Assembly: GCF_004962245.1 (NCBI RefSeq)
Contig: NZ_SUHQ01000015.1
Span: 62,001 to 126,000, forward strand
DNA: 64,000 nt
Direction of reading: 5' to 3'
Origin: Mesorhizobium sp.
Lineage (GTDB): Bacteria > Pseudomonadota > Alphaproteobacteria > Rhizobiales > Rhizobiaceae
The notes beneath the pieces are model-generated. The model saw only the letters and a program-made list of their open reading frames with translations. It made no database searches and was not told where the DNA came from. This document shows positions 8,025-16,359 of the stretch, in pieces. A program made the position numbers and the translations under genes. Within the stretch, counting starts at the first letter, position 1. Each line of letters starts with the position of its first letter.

Positions 8025-9314
8025 CTATTTCGGAGCCGCCATCCTGCGGCGCCGCGTCGGCCTGGCGGCAACGGTTTTTTGGCGATGCCCCATGTCGCGC
8101 ATCTCCAGCGCCTTCTCGCATTTGGCCATATAGTCTCGAGACATCGGCAGCGTGTCGTTCTTCTTGGCGATCTGGATTTGGAAGATCACCAGGTCCTGCC
8201 AGCGGAAGGCGGCTTCCGAGGCTGCCAGATAGAACTCCCACATGCGGCAGAAGCGCTCGTCATAGATCGCCTTGGCCTTGTCGCGATTGGCGGCGAAGCG
8301 CTCGCCCCAGTGCTTCAGCGTGTCGGCATAATGCAGCCGCAGGATTTCGATGTCGGTGACGATGAGGCCCGACTTTTCGATCGCCGGCATGACTTCCGAG
8401 AGCGAGGGAATGTAGCCGCCCGGGAAGATGTATTTGCGGATGAAGGCGCTGGTTGCCCACGGCACGCCGGAGCGGCCGATCGTGTGCAGCAGCATGACGC
8501 CGTCCGGCTTCAGGAGCGTCGCCGATTTCTCGAAGAAGGTGCGGAAGTGGTTGACGCCGACATGCTCGAACATGCCGACCGAGACGATACGGTCGAAGCG
8601 CTCGTTGAGCTCGCGGTAATCCTTCAGTTCGAAATGCACGCGGTTTTCCAGACCTTGCGCGTGGGCGCGGTCGGTGGCGACGCCATGCTGCTCGGTCGAC
8701 AACGTCACGCCTTGCACGTCCACGTCGAAGGACTTGGCGAGATAGAGGCCGAGCCCGCCCCAGCCGGAGCCGATGTCGAGCACCGTCTGGCCGGCCTTCA
8801 GCCTGAGCTTGGCTGCGATGTGGCGCTTCTTGGCGGCCTGCGCCTCATCGAGCGTCATGTCCGGCTGCTCGAAATAGGCGCAGGAATACTGCATGTCCTC
8901 GTCGAGGAAGAGCCGGTAGAGGTCGCCCGACAGATCATAGTGGCGCTGTACGTTGCGGCGCGCGCGCGCGGCCGTGTTGATCTGCTGCAGGCGGCGGAAG
9001 GCGTGGCGCAGGCCCTCGATCGCCTTCGACCAGGTGGCGTCGATGCCGCCGCTGCCCATGTTCTGGAAGGCGATGCGCATCACCCCCAGCACGCCGCCCT
9101 CGAGTATGTCGAGTTCTCCGTCCATATAGGCTTCCGGCACCGCCAGCATCGGATCGAAGGTGATGGCACGCTCGGCATGCGCGGTCTTGATGTGCATGTG
9201 CACCGGCTCGCCGCTGCCGTCGCCGAAAACCACTGCCGCGCCCTTCGGGCCGGTTACCTTGAGATTGCCGGTGCAAACCAGGCGGTCGAGAATGCGCTTC
9301 AACAGAATATTCAT
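8025..9314 (-). CDS. Cyclopropane-fatty-acyl-phospholipid synthase family protein
   Basis: SAM-dependent modification of unsaturated acyl chains in membrane phospholipids. The 429-residue product has the glycine-rich SAM motif VLDIGSGWGGLGL near residue 187, the segment MFEHVGVNH near 257, and the family's YDLSGDLYRLFLD segment around 125. The ATG at 9314 (MNILLKRILDRL) gives the normal Cfa start; an upstream start at 9368 would run through repeat DNA. Rhizobia have several Cfa paralogues, so the exact product cannot be assigned. Confidence 0.9.
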   Translation of the reverse strand: MNILLKRILDRLVCTGNLKVTGPKGAAVVFGDGSGEPVHMHIKTAHAERAITFDPMLAVPEAYMDGELDILEGGVLGVMRIAFQNMGSGGIDATWSKAIEGLRHAFRRLQQINTAARARRNVQRHYDLSGDLYRLFLDEDMQYSCAYFEQPDMTLDEAQAAKKRHIAAKLRLKAGQTVLDIGSGWGGLGLYLAKSFDVDVQGVTLSTEQHGVATDRAHAQGLENRVHFELKDYRELNERFDRIVSVGMFEHVGVNHFRTFFEKSATLLKPDGVMLLHTIGRSGVPWATSAFIRKYIFPGGYIPSLSEVMPAIEKSGLIVTDIEILRLHYADTLKHWGERFAANRDKAKAIYDERFCRMWEFYLAASEAAFRWQDLVIFQIQIAKKNDTLPMSRDYMAKCEKALEMRDMGHRQKTVAARPTRRRRMAAPK

Positions 9315-9349
9315 GACCAAACGTCCCCTCTCGGCCAGACAGGCTGTTC

Positions 9350-9445
9350 GCGCATGACCCAAAATCAATATCGATTTCGGAAAGGATCATGCGCCCAGTC
9401 AAGACGCTACAGCGTCCAGAGGACGCGCGGCGCTGTAGTCTGCAA
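9350..9445 (-). repeat. Dispersed intergenic repeat copy, modules A and B
   Basis: On the minus strand, module B (the GCGTCC...GGACGC type core, with outer arms CTACAGCG/CGCTGTAG at 9407-9414 and 9431-9438) is followed by module A, bounded by GCGCATGATCC and GGTCATGCGC. Module B relatives lie at 23647-23742, 46970-47036 and 59418-59545; module A relatives at 19053-19091, 32771-32815 and 41976-42018. Confidence 0.65.
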
Positions 9446-9483
9446 CAATATGTAGGGGTTCGAAAAGTTCCATTTGGCATAAA

Positions 9484-9510
9484 AATGCCCGGGCGAGAGG
9501 CCCGGGCATT
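9484..9510 (-). terminator. Terminator of the rpsF-rpsR-rplI operon
   Basis: A perfect 11-base inverted repeat (AATGCCCGGGC, loop GAGAG, GCCCGGGCATT). On the minus strand the stem is followed by a short T-run, 67 bases after the rplI stop. Confidence 0.85.
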
Positions 9511-9576
9511 GGTCCAGAAATGACTGGAAGCCGACTAAGTGACTGGAGCACCGTTCTGGCGCTCTGTCGTATGTAA

Positions 9577-10161
9577 TCAGGCGTTGTCTTCGCCGCCCTC
9601 GAACTCGGCATTGGGGTCGAAGAAGTTCTCCGGGCGCGCATTGTCGTTGATGTCTTCGCCATAGATGGCTTCGGCGGTGGTCAGCGTCTCGCCCTGGGCC
9701 TGGCGCTCGGCTTCGTCGGCCGTGCGGGCAATGTTGAGCGTGATGGTGACCTCGACTTCCGGATGCAGCGCGATCGCCACATTGGTAAGACCGATGGTCT
9801 TGATCGGCTGGTTGAGCAGGATCTGGTTGCGGTTGACCGAAAAACCTTCCGCCGTCAGCAGCTCGGCGATGTCGCGGGTCGACACCGAGCCGTAAAGCTG
9901 GCCGGTTTCGCCGGCCGAACGCACGGCGATGAAGCTCTTGCCATCGAGTTTTTCCGAAATCTGCATGGCCTCGGACTTGCGCTCGAGGTTGCGGGCTTCG
10001 AGCTGGGCACGCTGTCCCTCGAACTTCTTCTTGTTGGCTTCGTTGGCGCGCAGCGCCTTGCCCTGCGGCAGCAGGAAGTTGCGGGCGAATCCGTCCTTGA
10101 CCTTGACGGTATCGCCCATCTGGCCGAGGCGGGAAACGCGTTCGAGAAGAATGACTTCCAT
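9577..10161 (-). CDS. rplI: 50S ribosomal protein L9
   Basis: The 194-residue L9 protein of the large subunit. The canonical start MEVILLERVSRLGQMGD (ATG at 10161) sets the start. The N-terminal rRNA-binding domain, the long connecting helix rich in Lys and Glu, and the C-terminal domain are all present. The last 30-40 residues form an acidic extension beyond the E. coli protein, as is usual in alphaproteobacteria. It is the last gene of rpsF-rpsR-rplI, 208 bases after rpsR. Confidence 0.97.
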   Translation of the reverse strand: MEVILLERVSRLGQMGDTVKVKDGFARNFLLPQGKALRANEANKKKFEGQRAQLEARNLERKSEAMQISEKLDGKSFIAVRSAGETGQLYGSVSTRDIAELLTAEGFSVNRNQILLNQPIKTIGLTNVAIALHPEVEVTITLNIARTADEAERQAQGETLTTAEAIYGEDINDNARPENFFDPNAEFEGGEDNA

Positions 10162-10369
10162 GGTTTTGTTCCTTCGTTTGGGCGCCAATCACTGGGATCG
10201 ACGCCGAATTGTCTGGAACAGGTCAGGAAGCTGAGGGCGTCGCCGCCTATGTCGCTGTCCTGCCTGTCGCGGCAGTTAGAGGTCTTCACCTCAACCCGGG
10301 ATTTGATGGCAACCCTGCGGCGCCCGTCGCCGTGGGAAAAGCGGGCGGCGAACCGCCCGCCAAAGAGTG

Positions 10370-10618
10370 TTAGCGAACCACGTAGGGCAGCAAGCCGAGG
10401 AAGCGGGCGCGCTTGATCGCCTTGGCGAGCTCGCGCTGCTTCTTCTGGCTGACGGCGGTGATGCGCGACGGCACGATCTTGCCGCGCTCGGAGATGTAGC
10501 GCTGCAGAAGACGTACGTCCTTGTAGTCGATCTTGGGCGCATTGGCGCCGGAGAACGGGCAGGTCTTGCGGCGGCGATGGAAGGGGCGCCGGGTCGGGAT
10601 CTGATTGATGTCGACCAT
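10370..10618 (-). CDS. rpsR: 30S ribosomal protein S18
   Basis: An 82-residue basic ribosomal protein with the S18 core (YISERGKIVPSRITAVS, then RELAKAIKRARFLGLLP). It binds S6 and 16S rRNA on the platform of the small subunit. Its ATG overlaps the rpsF stop codon (TAATG on the minus strand), so translation of the two partners is likely coupled. Confidence 0.97.
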   Translation of the reverse strand: MVDINQIPTRRPFHRRRKTCPFSGANAPKIDYKDVRLLQRYISERGKIVPSRITAVSQKKQRELAKAIKRARFLGLLPYVVR

Positions 10619-11112
10619 TATTCTGCACTCCCTTCAACACCTTCGCGCGGACGGCGCGGACCACGGTCTGCACCGGCGTCGCCACCGAAGCTGCGCGGCG
10701 GACGATCGCTACGGTCGCCGCGATCACGGTCGCCGAACGAGCGCGGGCCGCGATCGCGGTCACCAAAGCTGCCTCGCTCCGAGCGCTCTTCACGCTTCTG
10801 CATCATCGCCGAAGGGCCTTCCTCATGCGCATCGACCTTGACGGTGAGGAAACGCAGCACATCCTCGGACAGTCCCATCTGGCGCTCCATCTCGTTGAGC
10901 GCGGCCGGCGGGCAGGTGATGTCCATCAGCGTGTAGTATGCCTTCCGGTTCTTGTTGACCCGGTAGGTGAGGGACTTCAGTCCCCAGTTCTCGACCCGGC
11001 CGACGGACCCGCCATTGGCGGAGATGACACCCTTGTACTGTTCGACAAGCGCATCGACCTGCTGCTGCGAGAGGTCCTGCCGGGCAAGAAACACATGTTC
11101 GTAAAGAGCCAT
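10618..11112 (-). CDS. rpsF: 30S ribosomal protein S6
   Basis: The S6 core occupies residues 1-95 (MALYEHVFLARQDLS... as in other S6 proteins). It is followed by a long charged tail up to residue 164 that includes two exact FGDRDRG repeats (116-122, 126-132) in an Arg/Asp/Gly-rich stretch, likely disordered. I chose the ATG at 11112, which matches family starts, over a spurious 79-residue extension. First gene of the S6-S18-L9 operon. Confidence 0.96.
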   Translation of the reverse strand: MALYEHVFLARQDLSQQQVDALVEQYKGVISANGGSVGRVENWGLKSLTYRVNKNRKAYYTLMDITCPPAALNEMERQMGLSEDVLRFLTVKVDAHEEGPSAMMQKREERSERGSFGDRDRGPRSFGDRDRGDRSDRPPRSFGGDAGADRGPRRPREGVEGSAE

Positions 11113-11180
11113 ATTGTTCTTTGCCTTTCTTCGTTTCTCTCCCGGTTCCCGGCGGCAAAAGCCTCTGCAACTTCTCTGAC
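11113..11180 (-). promoter_or_regulatory. Possible S6:S18 autoregulatory leader of rpsF
   Basis: The rpsF 5' region contains GCCGCCGGGAACCGGGAG, which resembles the CCG-box RNA motif bound by the S6:S18 complex in many bacterial rpsF leaders. I did not fold it. This is a resemblance only. Confidence 0.3.
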
Positions 11181-11418
11181 CCGCTAGTCCCGAAGGGGCG
11201 GGGAAGAAAGGAGCATGACGAGACGGTCGAGAGCGGAGACACGGGAGGCGGAAGCGCTTCTGGCCCCACACGAAGGTTTTCGAAAAAACCTCCGGCCCTC
11301 CGTTCAGCCCCCAGCAAGGACCGGCAGATTGCGGGCGTCTATACAGCAATTTGGCCGCAAGGCAAGGGCGAGCCGAAAACCCGCCGCTGCAAGGACGACA
11401 TGTCGCGCCGCGGCAGGG

Positions 11419-13344
11419 TCAGCTTGTATGGGGGACGAGCTTGTTCACCGTTTCCGGGAAGAAATCGGGCGCTGCACGGCGCTTGCCGAACATCATGTCG
11501 TATTGCAGCAGACGGAAATCGCGGATGGCCGGGTCGATTTCCTTCTTGCGCGCCCAGTCCGGCGTAGCCTCGCCCGCCGGCGTCAACAGCAGATTGCGGT
11601 CGACGACACGGTAATGCTCGCGCATCTGGCCGAGAAAGCCGGTGTAATAGGGGTGGCTGATCCCGGCCGTGGTCAGGATATGGTAGGGCAGGAAGGCAGG
11701 GCTTACCGCCTCCATTTCCTCGGCCGGCCCGGTGCGGTTCGACCATACGACCAGCGGCGTCTGGTGATGCAGCAGCATCAGATCAGGCGGCTCTTTACGC
11801 GGCGCGACATTATCCTTGAGGAAGCCGGTCTCGACATAGACCGGACCGAGCGGCGGCAGATGGTCGCCGAAGAAGGCGATGACCGTCGGCCGTTTGCGGT
11901 TCTTCGCCCATTCGACAAGGCGCCCGAGGCCCTTGTCGGCGTCGGATGCACCCTCTGTGAAGCTCAGGAGCGAATCCTTTGCCCACTGGCTGGTCGGCGC
12001 CTGCACCTTGTGGGTCGGATTGTAGTAGCGGTTCGGCTCATAGGGTCCGTGATTCTGCAGGCTGACGGCAAAGAAGAAGAACGGATCGTCGGTGGCGTCG
12101 GCTTCGCGGATGATCTCGTCGGTCATCGCCGCATCGGAGGCCAGCGGCCCGCGCTTTTCGAGATATGGCATGTTTTCCTCCGACTTGAAGGCGTCGAAGC
12201 CGAAATCCGCATAGACCGGCGTGCGGTTCCAGAACCAGCTCGTGCCCGGATGGATGGCGCGCGTCTCATAGCCCTGGCTCTTCAGGAACGTCGCCATCGA
12301 TGGCACCGGCGCGCGGACATATTGCTGGTAGGGGATGCTGCCGGCCGGCAGGAATGCGTTGGAGAAGCCCGTCAGCGCCTCGAATTCGACATTGGCGGTC
12401 ATGCCGCCGAATTCGGGCGAGAACACGTGGCCCGAGCGCAGCGCCCGCACGTTGGGAATCGGGTCGGGCGTGACGGCGACGCCGGGCAGCCCGGTCGGAT
12501 CCCAGAAGGATTCGCTCATGACGATGATGATGTCGGGCTTCTCGGCCGGTACCGAGGCCGTCACATCAGGCCTGTCGATCGCCGCGATCGACTTGTCGGA
12601 GTAGCCGGCGGGCGCCTTGACATGGGCCATCGGCACGTTGAGCGCGAAGGCAAGCGCGAAGCCGTTGGAGGCGTAGTTTTCCTTCTGGTCCCACATCATC
12701 GGGATGATCTGCAGCCGGTCGCGGGTCCACGAGAAGGTTGCATAATCCATGATTGAGACGAAGAAGGCGAGCAACGGCACGGTCAATGTCAGCCGGGCAA
12801 GGCGGCCCTTGTGGCTGAGCGCCGGCACTCGGCGGCGCCACTGGCGCCAGCCATGGACCAGCAGCGACAGCCCGACGACGATGCTGACCGCAAGGGCGAG
12901 GGCGGTTCCCGGGCGATCGCGCACCAGTAGCGGCATCAGCGCCACGATCTGGCGTGAATACAAGAAGTCGGTCGGATAGAGCGGATCGCCGAGATAGAGC
13001 GATTTCTGATGGCCGATAAAGGCCAGCGCCAGCGTCAGCGGCGCGACGATCACCAGGCTCTGGTGGCTGCGGCCGAGCACGGCGTCGAGGCCGATCAGGA
13101 TCAGCGCGAAGATGATGATGGTGGTCCAGCCCGGCTTGAAGGGCTGCAGGAAGAAGGTGACGGTGCCGGCAAAGTTGCCGCGCACGATCAGTTCGATCGC
13201 AAACACCAGAATGGCGGCGGCGAGCAGGCTGACGAGGCCGTAGCGGATAACAGGCCATTTCCGGCCCGGCAGATAGCCGGTGGCCGGATCGCCTTCCAGA
13301 AACTGTGGCGCGGCCTTGCTTGCGCCTTTTCTAGTCCTTGCCAC
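11419..13344 (-). CDS. LTA synthase / MdoB-type phosphoglycerol transferase family membrane protein
   Basis: A 641-residue protein with five or six N-terminal membrane helices (about residues 30-225) followed by a periplasmic alkaline-phosphatase/sulfatase-fold domain. In that domain SESFWDP supplies the metal-site start, GGMTANVEFEALTG carries the likely nucleophilic Thr, and LQNHGPY and FFGDHLPP match the family. Such enzymes transfer phosphoglycerol from phosphatidylglycerol to a glycan. In rhizobia a natural acceptor is cyclic beta-glucan (CgmB), but the acceptor here is inferred. I prefer the GTG at 13344, which has a G-rich stretch upstream, to the GTG at 13368. Three tandem PhoB-type half sites lie 28-60 bases upstream. 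Confidence 0.82.
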   Translation of the reverse strand: MARTRKGASKAAPQFLEGDPATGYLPGRKWPVIRYGLVSLLAAAILVFAIELIVRGNFAGTVTFFLQPFKPGWTTIIIFALILIGLDAVLGRSHQSLVIVAPLTLALAFIGHQKSLYLGDPLYPTDFLYSRQIVALMPLLVRDRPGTALALAVSIVVGLSLLVHGWRQWRRRVPALSHKGRLARLTLTVPLLAFFVSIMDYATFSWTRDRLQIIPMMWDQKENYASNGFALAFALNVPMAHVKAPAGYSDKSIAAIDRPDVTASVPAEKPDIIIVMSESFWDPTGLPGVAVTPDPIPNVRALRSGHVFSPEFGGMTANVEFEALTGFSNAFLPAGSIPYQQYVRAPVPSMATFLKSQGYETRAIHPGTSWFWNRTPVYADFGFDAFKSEENMPYLEKRGPLASDAAMTDEIIREADATDDPFFFFAVSLQNHGPYEPNRYYNPTHKVQAPTSQWAKDSLLSFTEGASDADKGLGRLVEWAKNRKRPTVIAFFGDHLPPLGPVYVETGFLKDNVAPRKEPPDLMLLHHQTPLVVWSNRTGPAEEMEAVSPAFLPYHILTTAGISHPYYTGFLGQMREHYRVVDRNLLLTPAGEATPDWARKKEIDPAIRDFRLLQYDMMFGKRRAAPDFFPETVNKLVPHTS

Positions 13345-13371
13345 CTTACAATTCCCCCAGCCATACACAAA

Positions 13372-13404
13372 ACGTCACTGAACTGTCATCGATCTGTCAC
13401 GAAA
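13372..13404 (+). promoter_or_regulatory. Three tandem 11-bp PhoB-type half sites (Pho box)
   Basis: Three 11-base units run in tandem: ACGTCACTGAA, CTGTCATCGAT, CTGTCACGAAA. The last two give CTGTCAT-N4-CTGTCAC (13383-13400), matching the PhoB consensus CTGTCAT-AWAW-CTGTCAY at all 14 half-site positions. The sites lie in the fabD/LTA-synthase-like divergent region. Their orientation points toward fabD, while they sit almost on the expected promoter of the phosphoglycerol transferase gene. Confidence 0.65.
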
Positions 13405-13609
13405 AGCTAGCGTCTGTGGCTGAAATAAGAAGAGCCAGCAAACGAATCGTGAGCGGTTTTCATCAGGAGTGATCGCCAAAAAGCCTTTTGTAACAGGCAC
13501 TCGGCCAGTGATGCCGAGCCGGAGTGGGCTGGAGTGGGCCGATAGCGGACTTGACTTGCCCGCCCGCCTTGCGTCACAGGCAGGAAAAATCAGCCGCTTG
13601 GGAGCACAC

Positions 13610-14602
13610 ATGGCCGTCGCATTCACCTTTCCGGGACAGGGCAGCCAGGCTGTCGGCATGGGCAAGGACCTTGCCGACGCCTTTCCGGAATCGCGGAAGA
13701 TCTTCGAAGAGGTCGATGACGCGCTCGGCGAAAACCTGTCGAAGCTGATCTGGGAAGGGCCGGAAGAGACGCTGACGCTAACCGCCAATGCCCAGCCGGC
13801 GCTGATGGCCGTGTCGCTTGCCGCGATCCGGGCGCTGGAATCGCGCGGTTTCTCGCTGAAGGACAAGATTGCCTATGTCGCCGGCCATTCGCTTGGCGAA
13901 TATTCGGCACTTGCCGCCGCCGGCTTCGTTTCGGTCGCCGATGCCGCCCGGCTCTTGCGTATCCGCGGCAACGCCATGCAGGCGGCAGTGCCGGCCGGGG
14001 AGGGCGCCATGGCGGCGATCATCGGGTTGGAGCAGGCCGATGTCGAAGCTGCCTGCGCTGAAGCTGCTAAAGGTTCGGCCAAAGGCTCGGTTTGCCAGAT
14101 CGCCAACGACAATGGCGGTGGCCAGCTGGTGATCTCCGGCGCCAGGGCGGCGGTCGAACTGGCGGCGAGACTGTGCACGAAAAAAGGCGCCAAGCGGGCG
14201 CTGATGCTGCAGGTTTCGGCGCCTTTCCATTCGGCGCTGATGGCACCGGCGGCCGAGATCATGCGCGAGGCGCTGGCCGGGGTGACGAAGAACGCGCCGT
14301 TCGTGCCCGTGGTCTCCAACGTGTCGGTCACCCCGTCCAGCGATCCGGACGCAATCGCCCGCCGCCTGGTCGAACAGGTGACCGGCCGCGTGCGCTGGCG
14401 CGAAACGGTGGAATGGTTCGGCGCGAACGGCGTTGCGACGCTTTACGAGGTGGGTGCCGGCAAGGTGCTGTCGGGGCTGGCGAGGCGTATCAACCGCGAC
14501 ATCGCCACCGGCGCCGTCGGCACCGCCGCCGATGTCGAGGCGACGATGGCGGCATTGGGTGAGCCACGTAGCTTGAATTCATCGGCGCTTGGCGCTACGT
14601 GA
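13610..14602 (+). CDS. fabD: Malonyl-CoA-ACP transacylase
   Basis: Loads malonyl groups onto acyl carrier protein for type II fatty acid synthesis. The 330-residue product has the N-terminal FTFPGQGSQ motif, the nucleophile Ser94 in GHSLGEYSA, and a catalytic His in APFHSALM. The ATG at 13610 matches family starts. The last 10-15 residues (EPRSLNSSALGAT) extend past the usual end and are encoded by DNA that forms part of the inverted repeat before the toxin-antitoxin pair. This suggests the 3' end was altered when the module arrived. Confidence 0.95.
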   Translation: MAVAFTFPGQGSQAVGMGKDLADAFPESRKIFEEVDDALGENLSKLIWEGPEETLTLTANAQPALMAVSLAAIRALESRGFSLKDKIAYVAGHSLGEYSALAAAGFVSVADAARLLRIRGNAMQAAVPAGEGAMAAIIGLEQADVEAACAEAAKGSAKGSVCQIANDNGGGQLVISGARAAVELAARLCTKKGAKRALMLQVSAPFHSALMAPAAEIMREALAGVTKNAPFVPVVSNVSVTPSSDPDAIARRLVEQVTGRVRWRETVEWFGANGVATLYEVGAGKVLSGLARRINRDIATGAVGTAADVEATMAALGEPRSLNSSALGAT

Positions 14603-14612
14603 ATACATGTAT
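14565..14612. promoter_or_regulatory. Candidate operator of the toxin-antitoxin pair
   Basis: An 8-base inverted repeat CACGTAGC...GCTACGTG (14565-14572, 14594-14601) is followed by the perfect 10-base palindrome ATACATGTAT (14603-14612), 17 bases before the antitoxin ATG. Ribbon-helix-helix antitoxins commonly repress their own operon through such palindromes. The role is inferred from position. Confidence 0.5.
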
Positions 14613-14628
14613 CGCAACGAGGTGCGGC

Positions 14629-14850
14629 ATGCCCACATCGATCCGCCTTTCTCCTGAAGTTGAGCAGCGCCTGGATTTTCTCGCGGCCAAGACGGGTCGC
14701 AGCAAGGCCTACTATCTGCGCGAGCTCATCGAACGTGGTCTGGAGGACATGGAGGACTATTATTTGACCGCCGAAGTCCTGGAGCGGATCAGGCGTGGTG
14801 AAGAGGACGTCATGAGGGCTGAGGACTTCTGGCGTGGCCTGGACGCTTGA
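14629..14850 (+). CDS. RelB/CopG-type ribbon-helix-helix antitoxin
   Basis: A 73-residue protein starting MPTSIRLSPEVEQRLDFLA, a ribbon-helix-helix DNA-binding domain (strand 3-7, helices about 9-20 and 24-40). An acidic C-terminal tail would wrap the toxin. The ATG at 14629 has a GAGG ribosome binding site; an in-frame GTG at 14599 is less likely because it lies inside the fabD end and the palindrome. It overlaps the toxin gene by 17 bases. It should neutralise the RelE-like toxin and autoregulate the pair. Confidence 0.85.
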   Translation: MPTSIRLSPEVEQRLDFLAAKTGRSKAYYLRELIERGLEDMEDYYLTAEVLERIRRGEEDVMRAEDFWRGLDA

Positions 14851-15100
14851 ATATGCCCGCTCGGCGCGTAAGTTCGTCGAAAAACTGGATCCGCAGACAC
14901 GTCACCGCATCCGCGATTTTATTGAAAACCGCATTGCCGTCCTCGAAAACCCGCGTGAACTCGGCAAGCCGCTGAAGGGCCCGCTCGCAACATTTTGGAG
15001 ATATCGCGTCGGCGACTATCGGATCATTTGCGATGTCCAGGATAACCGGCTCGTCATTCTGGTGGTAACCATAGGCCACAGCGGCGATGTCTACAGATAA
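14834..15100 (+). CDS. RelE/ParE superfamily toxin
   Basis: An 88-residue RelE-fold protein starting at a GTG within the antitoxin gene. Family features are the N-terminal LEYARSARKFVEKLD, the central LGKPLKGPLATFWRYRVGDYRIIC and the C-terminal LVVTIGHSGDVYR, whose His-x4-Tyr end resembles RelE rather than ParE members. The likely activity is ribosome-dependent mRNA cleavage, inferred from family. The 17-base overlap with the antitoxin implies translational coupling. Confidence 0.87.
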   Translation: MAWTLEYARSARKFVEKLDPQTRHRIRDFIENRIAVLENPRELGKPLKGPLATFWRYRVGDYRIICDVQDNRLVILVVTIGHSGDVYR

Positions 15101-15109
15101 TCGAACTCA

Positions 15110-15147
15110 CCGGCCTGTTATGATTTGGCCGGCCTGTTATGATTTGG
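15110..15147 (+). repeat. Perfect 19-bp tandem duplication upstream of fabG
   Basis: The unit CCGGCCTGTTATGATTTGG occurs twice back to back (15110-15128 and 15129-15147), immediately after the toxin stop and ending 14 bases before the fabG ATG. The second copy leads directly into the fabG ribosome binding site. Confidence 0.9.
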
Positions 15148-15161
15148 AAAGAGGATAACAC

Positions 15162-15899
15162 ATGTTCGAATTGACCGGTCGCAAGGCGCTCGTCACAGGC
15201 GCATCGGGAGGCATCGGCGAGGCGATCGCCCGGGTGCTGCACGCGCAGGGCGCCATAGTTGGCCTGCACGGCACCCGCGTCGAAAAGCTGGAAACGCTGG
15301 CAGCCGAGCTCGGCGACCGGGTCAAGCTGTTCCCGGCCAACCTTGCCAATCGCGACGAGGTCAAGGCGCTCGGCCAGGAGGCCGAGGCTGATCTCGACGG
15401 CGTCGACATTCTCGTCAACAATGCCGGCATCACCAAGGATGGGCTGTTCGTGCGCATGGCGGACGCCGACTGGGATACGGTGCTCGAGGTCAATCTGACC
15501 GCCGTGTTCCGGCTGACCCGCGAACTCACCCATCCGATGATGCGGCGCCGGCACGGCCGCATCATCAATATCACCTCGGTCGTTGGCGTTACCGGCAATC
15601 CCGGCCAGACCAATTACTGCGCCTCCAAGGCCGGCATGATCGGTTTTTCCAAATCGCTGGCGCAAGAGATCGCCACCCGCAACATCACCGTCAACTGCGT
15701 CGCCCCGGGCTTCATCGAATCGGCCATGACCGACAAGCTCAACGACAAGCAGAAAGAGGCGATCATGGCGGCGATTCCGACACGGCGCATGGGCACCACC
15801 GCCGAAGTCGCTTCCGCCGTCGCCTACCTCGCTTCCAACGAGGCTGCCTATGTCACCGGCCAGACCATCCACGTGAATGGCGGCATGGCGATGATTTGA
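15162..15899 (+). CDS. fabG: 3-oxoacyl-ACP reductase
   Basis: NADPH-dependent reduction of 3-oxoacyl-ACP in fatty acid elongation. The 245-residue SDR has TGASGGIG at 12-19, NNAG at 86-89, and the catalytic Ser139, Tyr152 and Lys156. The C-terminus (HVNGGMAMI) is typical of FabG. It lies between fabD and acpP, separated from fabD by the toxin-antitoxin pair. Confidence 0.96.
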   Translation: MFELTGRKALVTGASGGIGEAIARVLHAQGAIVGLHGTRVEKLETLAAELGDRVKLFPANLANRDEVKALGQEAEADLDGVDILVNNAGITKDGLFVRMADADWDTVLEVNLTAVFRLTRELTHPMMRRRHGRIINITSVVGVTGNPGQTNYCASKAGMIGFSKSLAQEIATRNITVNCVAPGFIESAMTDKLNDKQKEAIMAAIPTRRMGTTAEVASAVAYLASNEAAYVTGQTIHVNGGMAMI

Positions 15900-16088
15900 C
15901 AGTTGCGGGAAAACACCCCTTTTCGCCTTGGACCCAAGCCGATTTTCGTGTAATGCGGCCCGCAACCCGGCGGTTCGGGCAAAAACCGGTCCGGTGCCGT
16001 TGCGTTTCCGGCAGGACCATCTTTCAGCTTGATTAGCGGCATTCTGCCCGCTAACGAAGACAGACAAACAAAAGACGAGGATGCCCAA

Positions 16089-16325
16089 ATGAGTGACACC
16101 GCAGAGCGCGTCAAGAAGATCGTTATCGAGCACCTTGGCGTCGACGCCGACAAGGTGACGGAGCAGGCGAGCTTCATCGATGATCTGGGCGCGGACAGCC
16201 TCGATACGGTCGAACTCGTCATGGCGTTCGAAGAAGAGTTCGGCGTCGAGATTCCGGACGATGCGGCCGAAACCATCCTGACTGTTGGCGATGCGGTGAA
16301 GTACATCGACAAGGCTTCGGCCTGA
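16089..16325 (+). CDS. acpP: Acyl carrier protein
   Basis: A 78-residue acidic carrier protein. The phosphopantetheine attachment Ser37 sits in DDLGADSLDTVELVMAFE. The ATG at 16089 gives the standard MSDTAERVKKIV start. A 189-base gap separates it from fabG, room for a separate strong promoter as is usual for acpP. Confidence 0.98.
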   Translation: MSDTAERVKKIVIEHLGVDADKVTEQASFIDDLGADSLDTVELVMAFEEEFGVEIPDDAAETILTVGDAVKYIDKASA

Positions 16326-16359
16326 CGCTATTTGCAGTCACCACCGGGGAGGACCTGCG

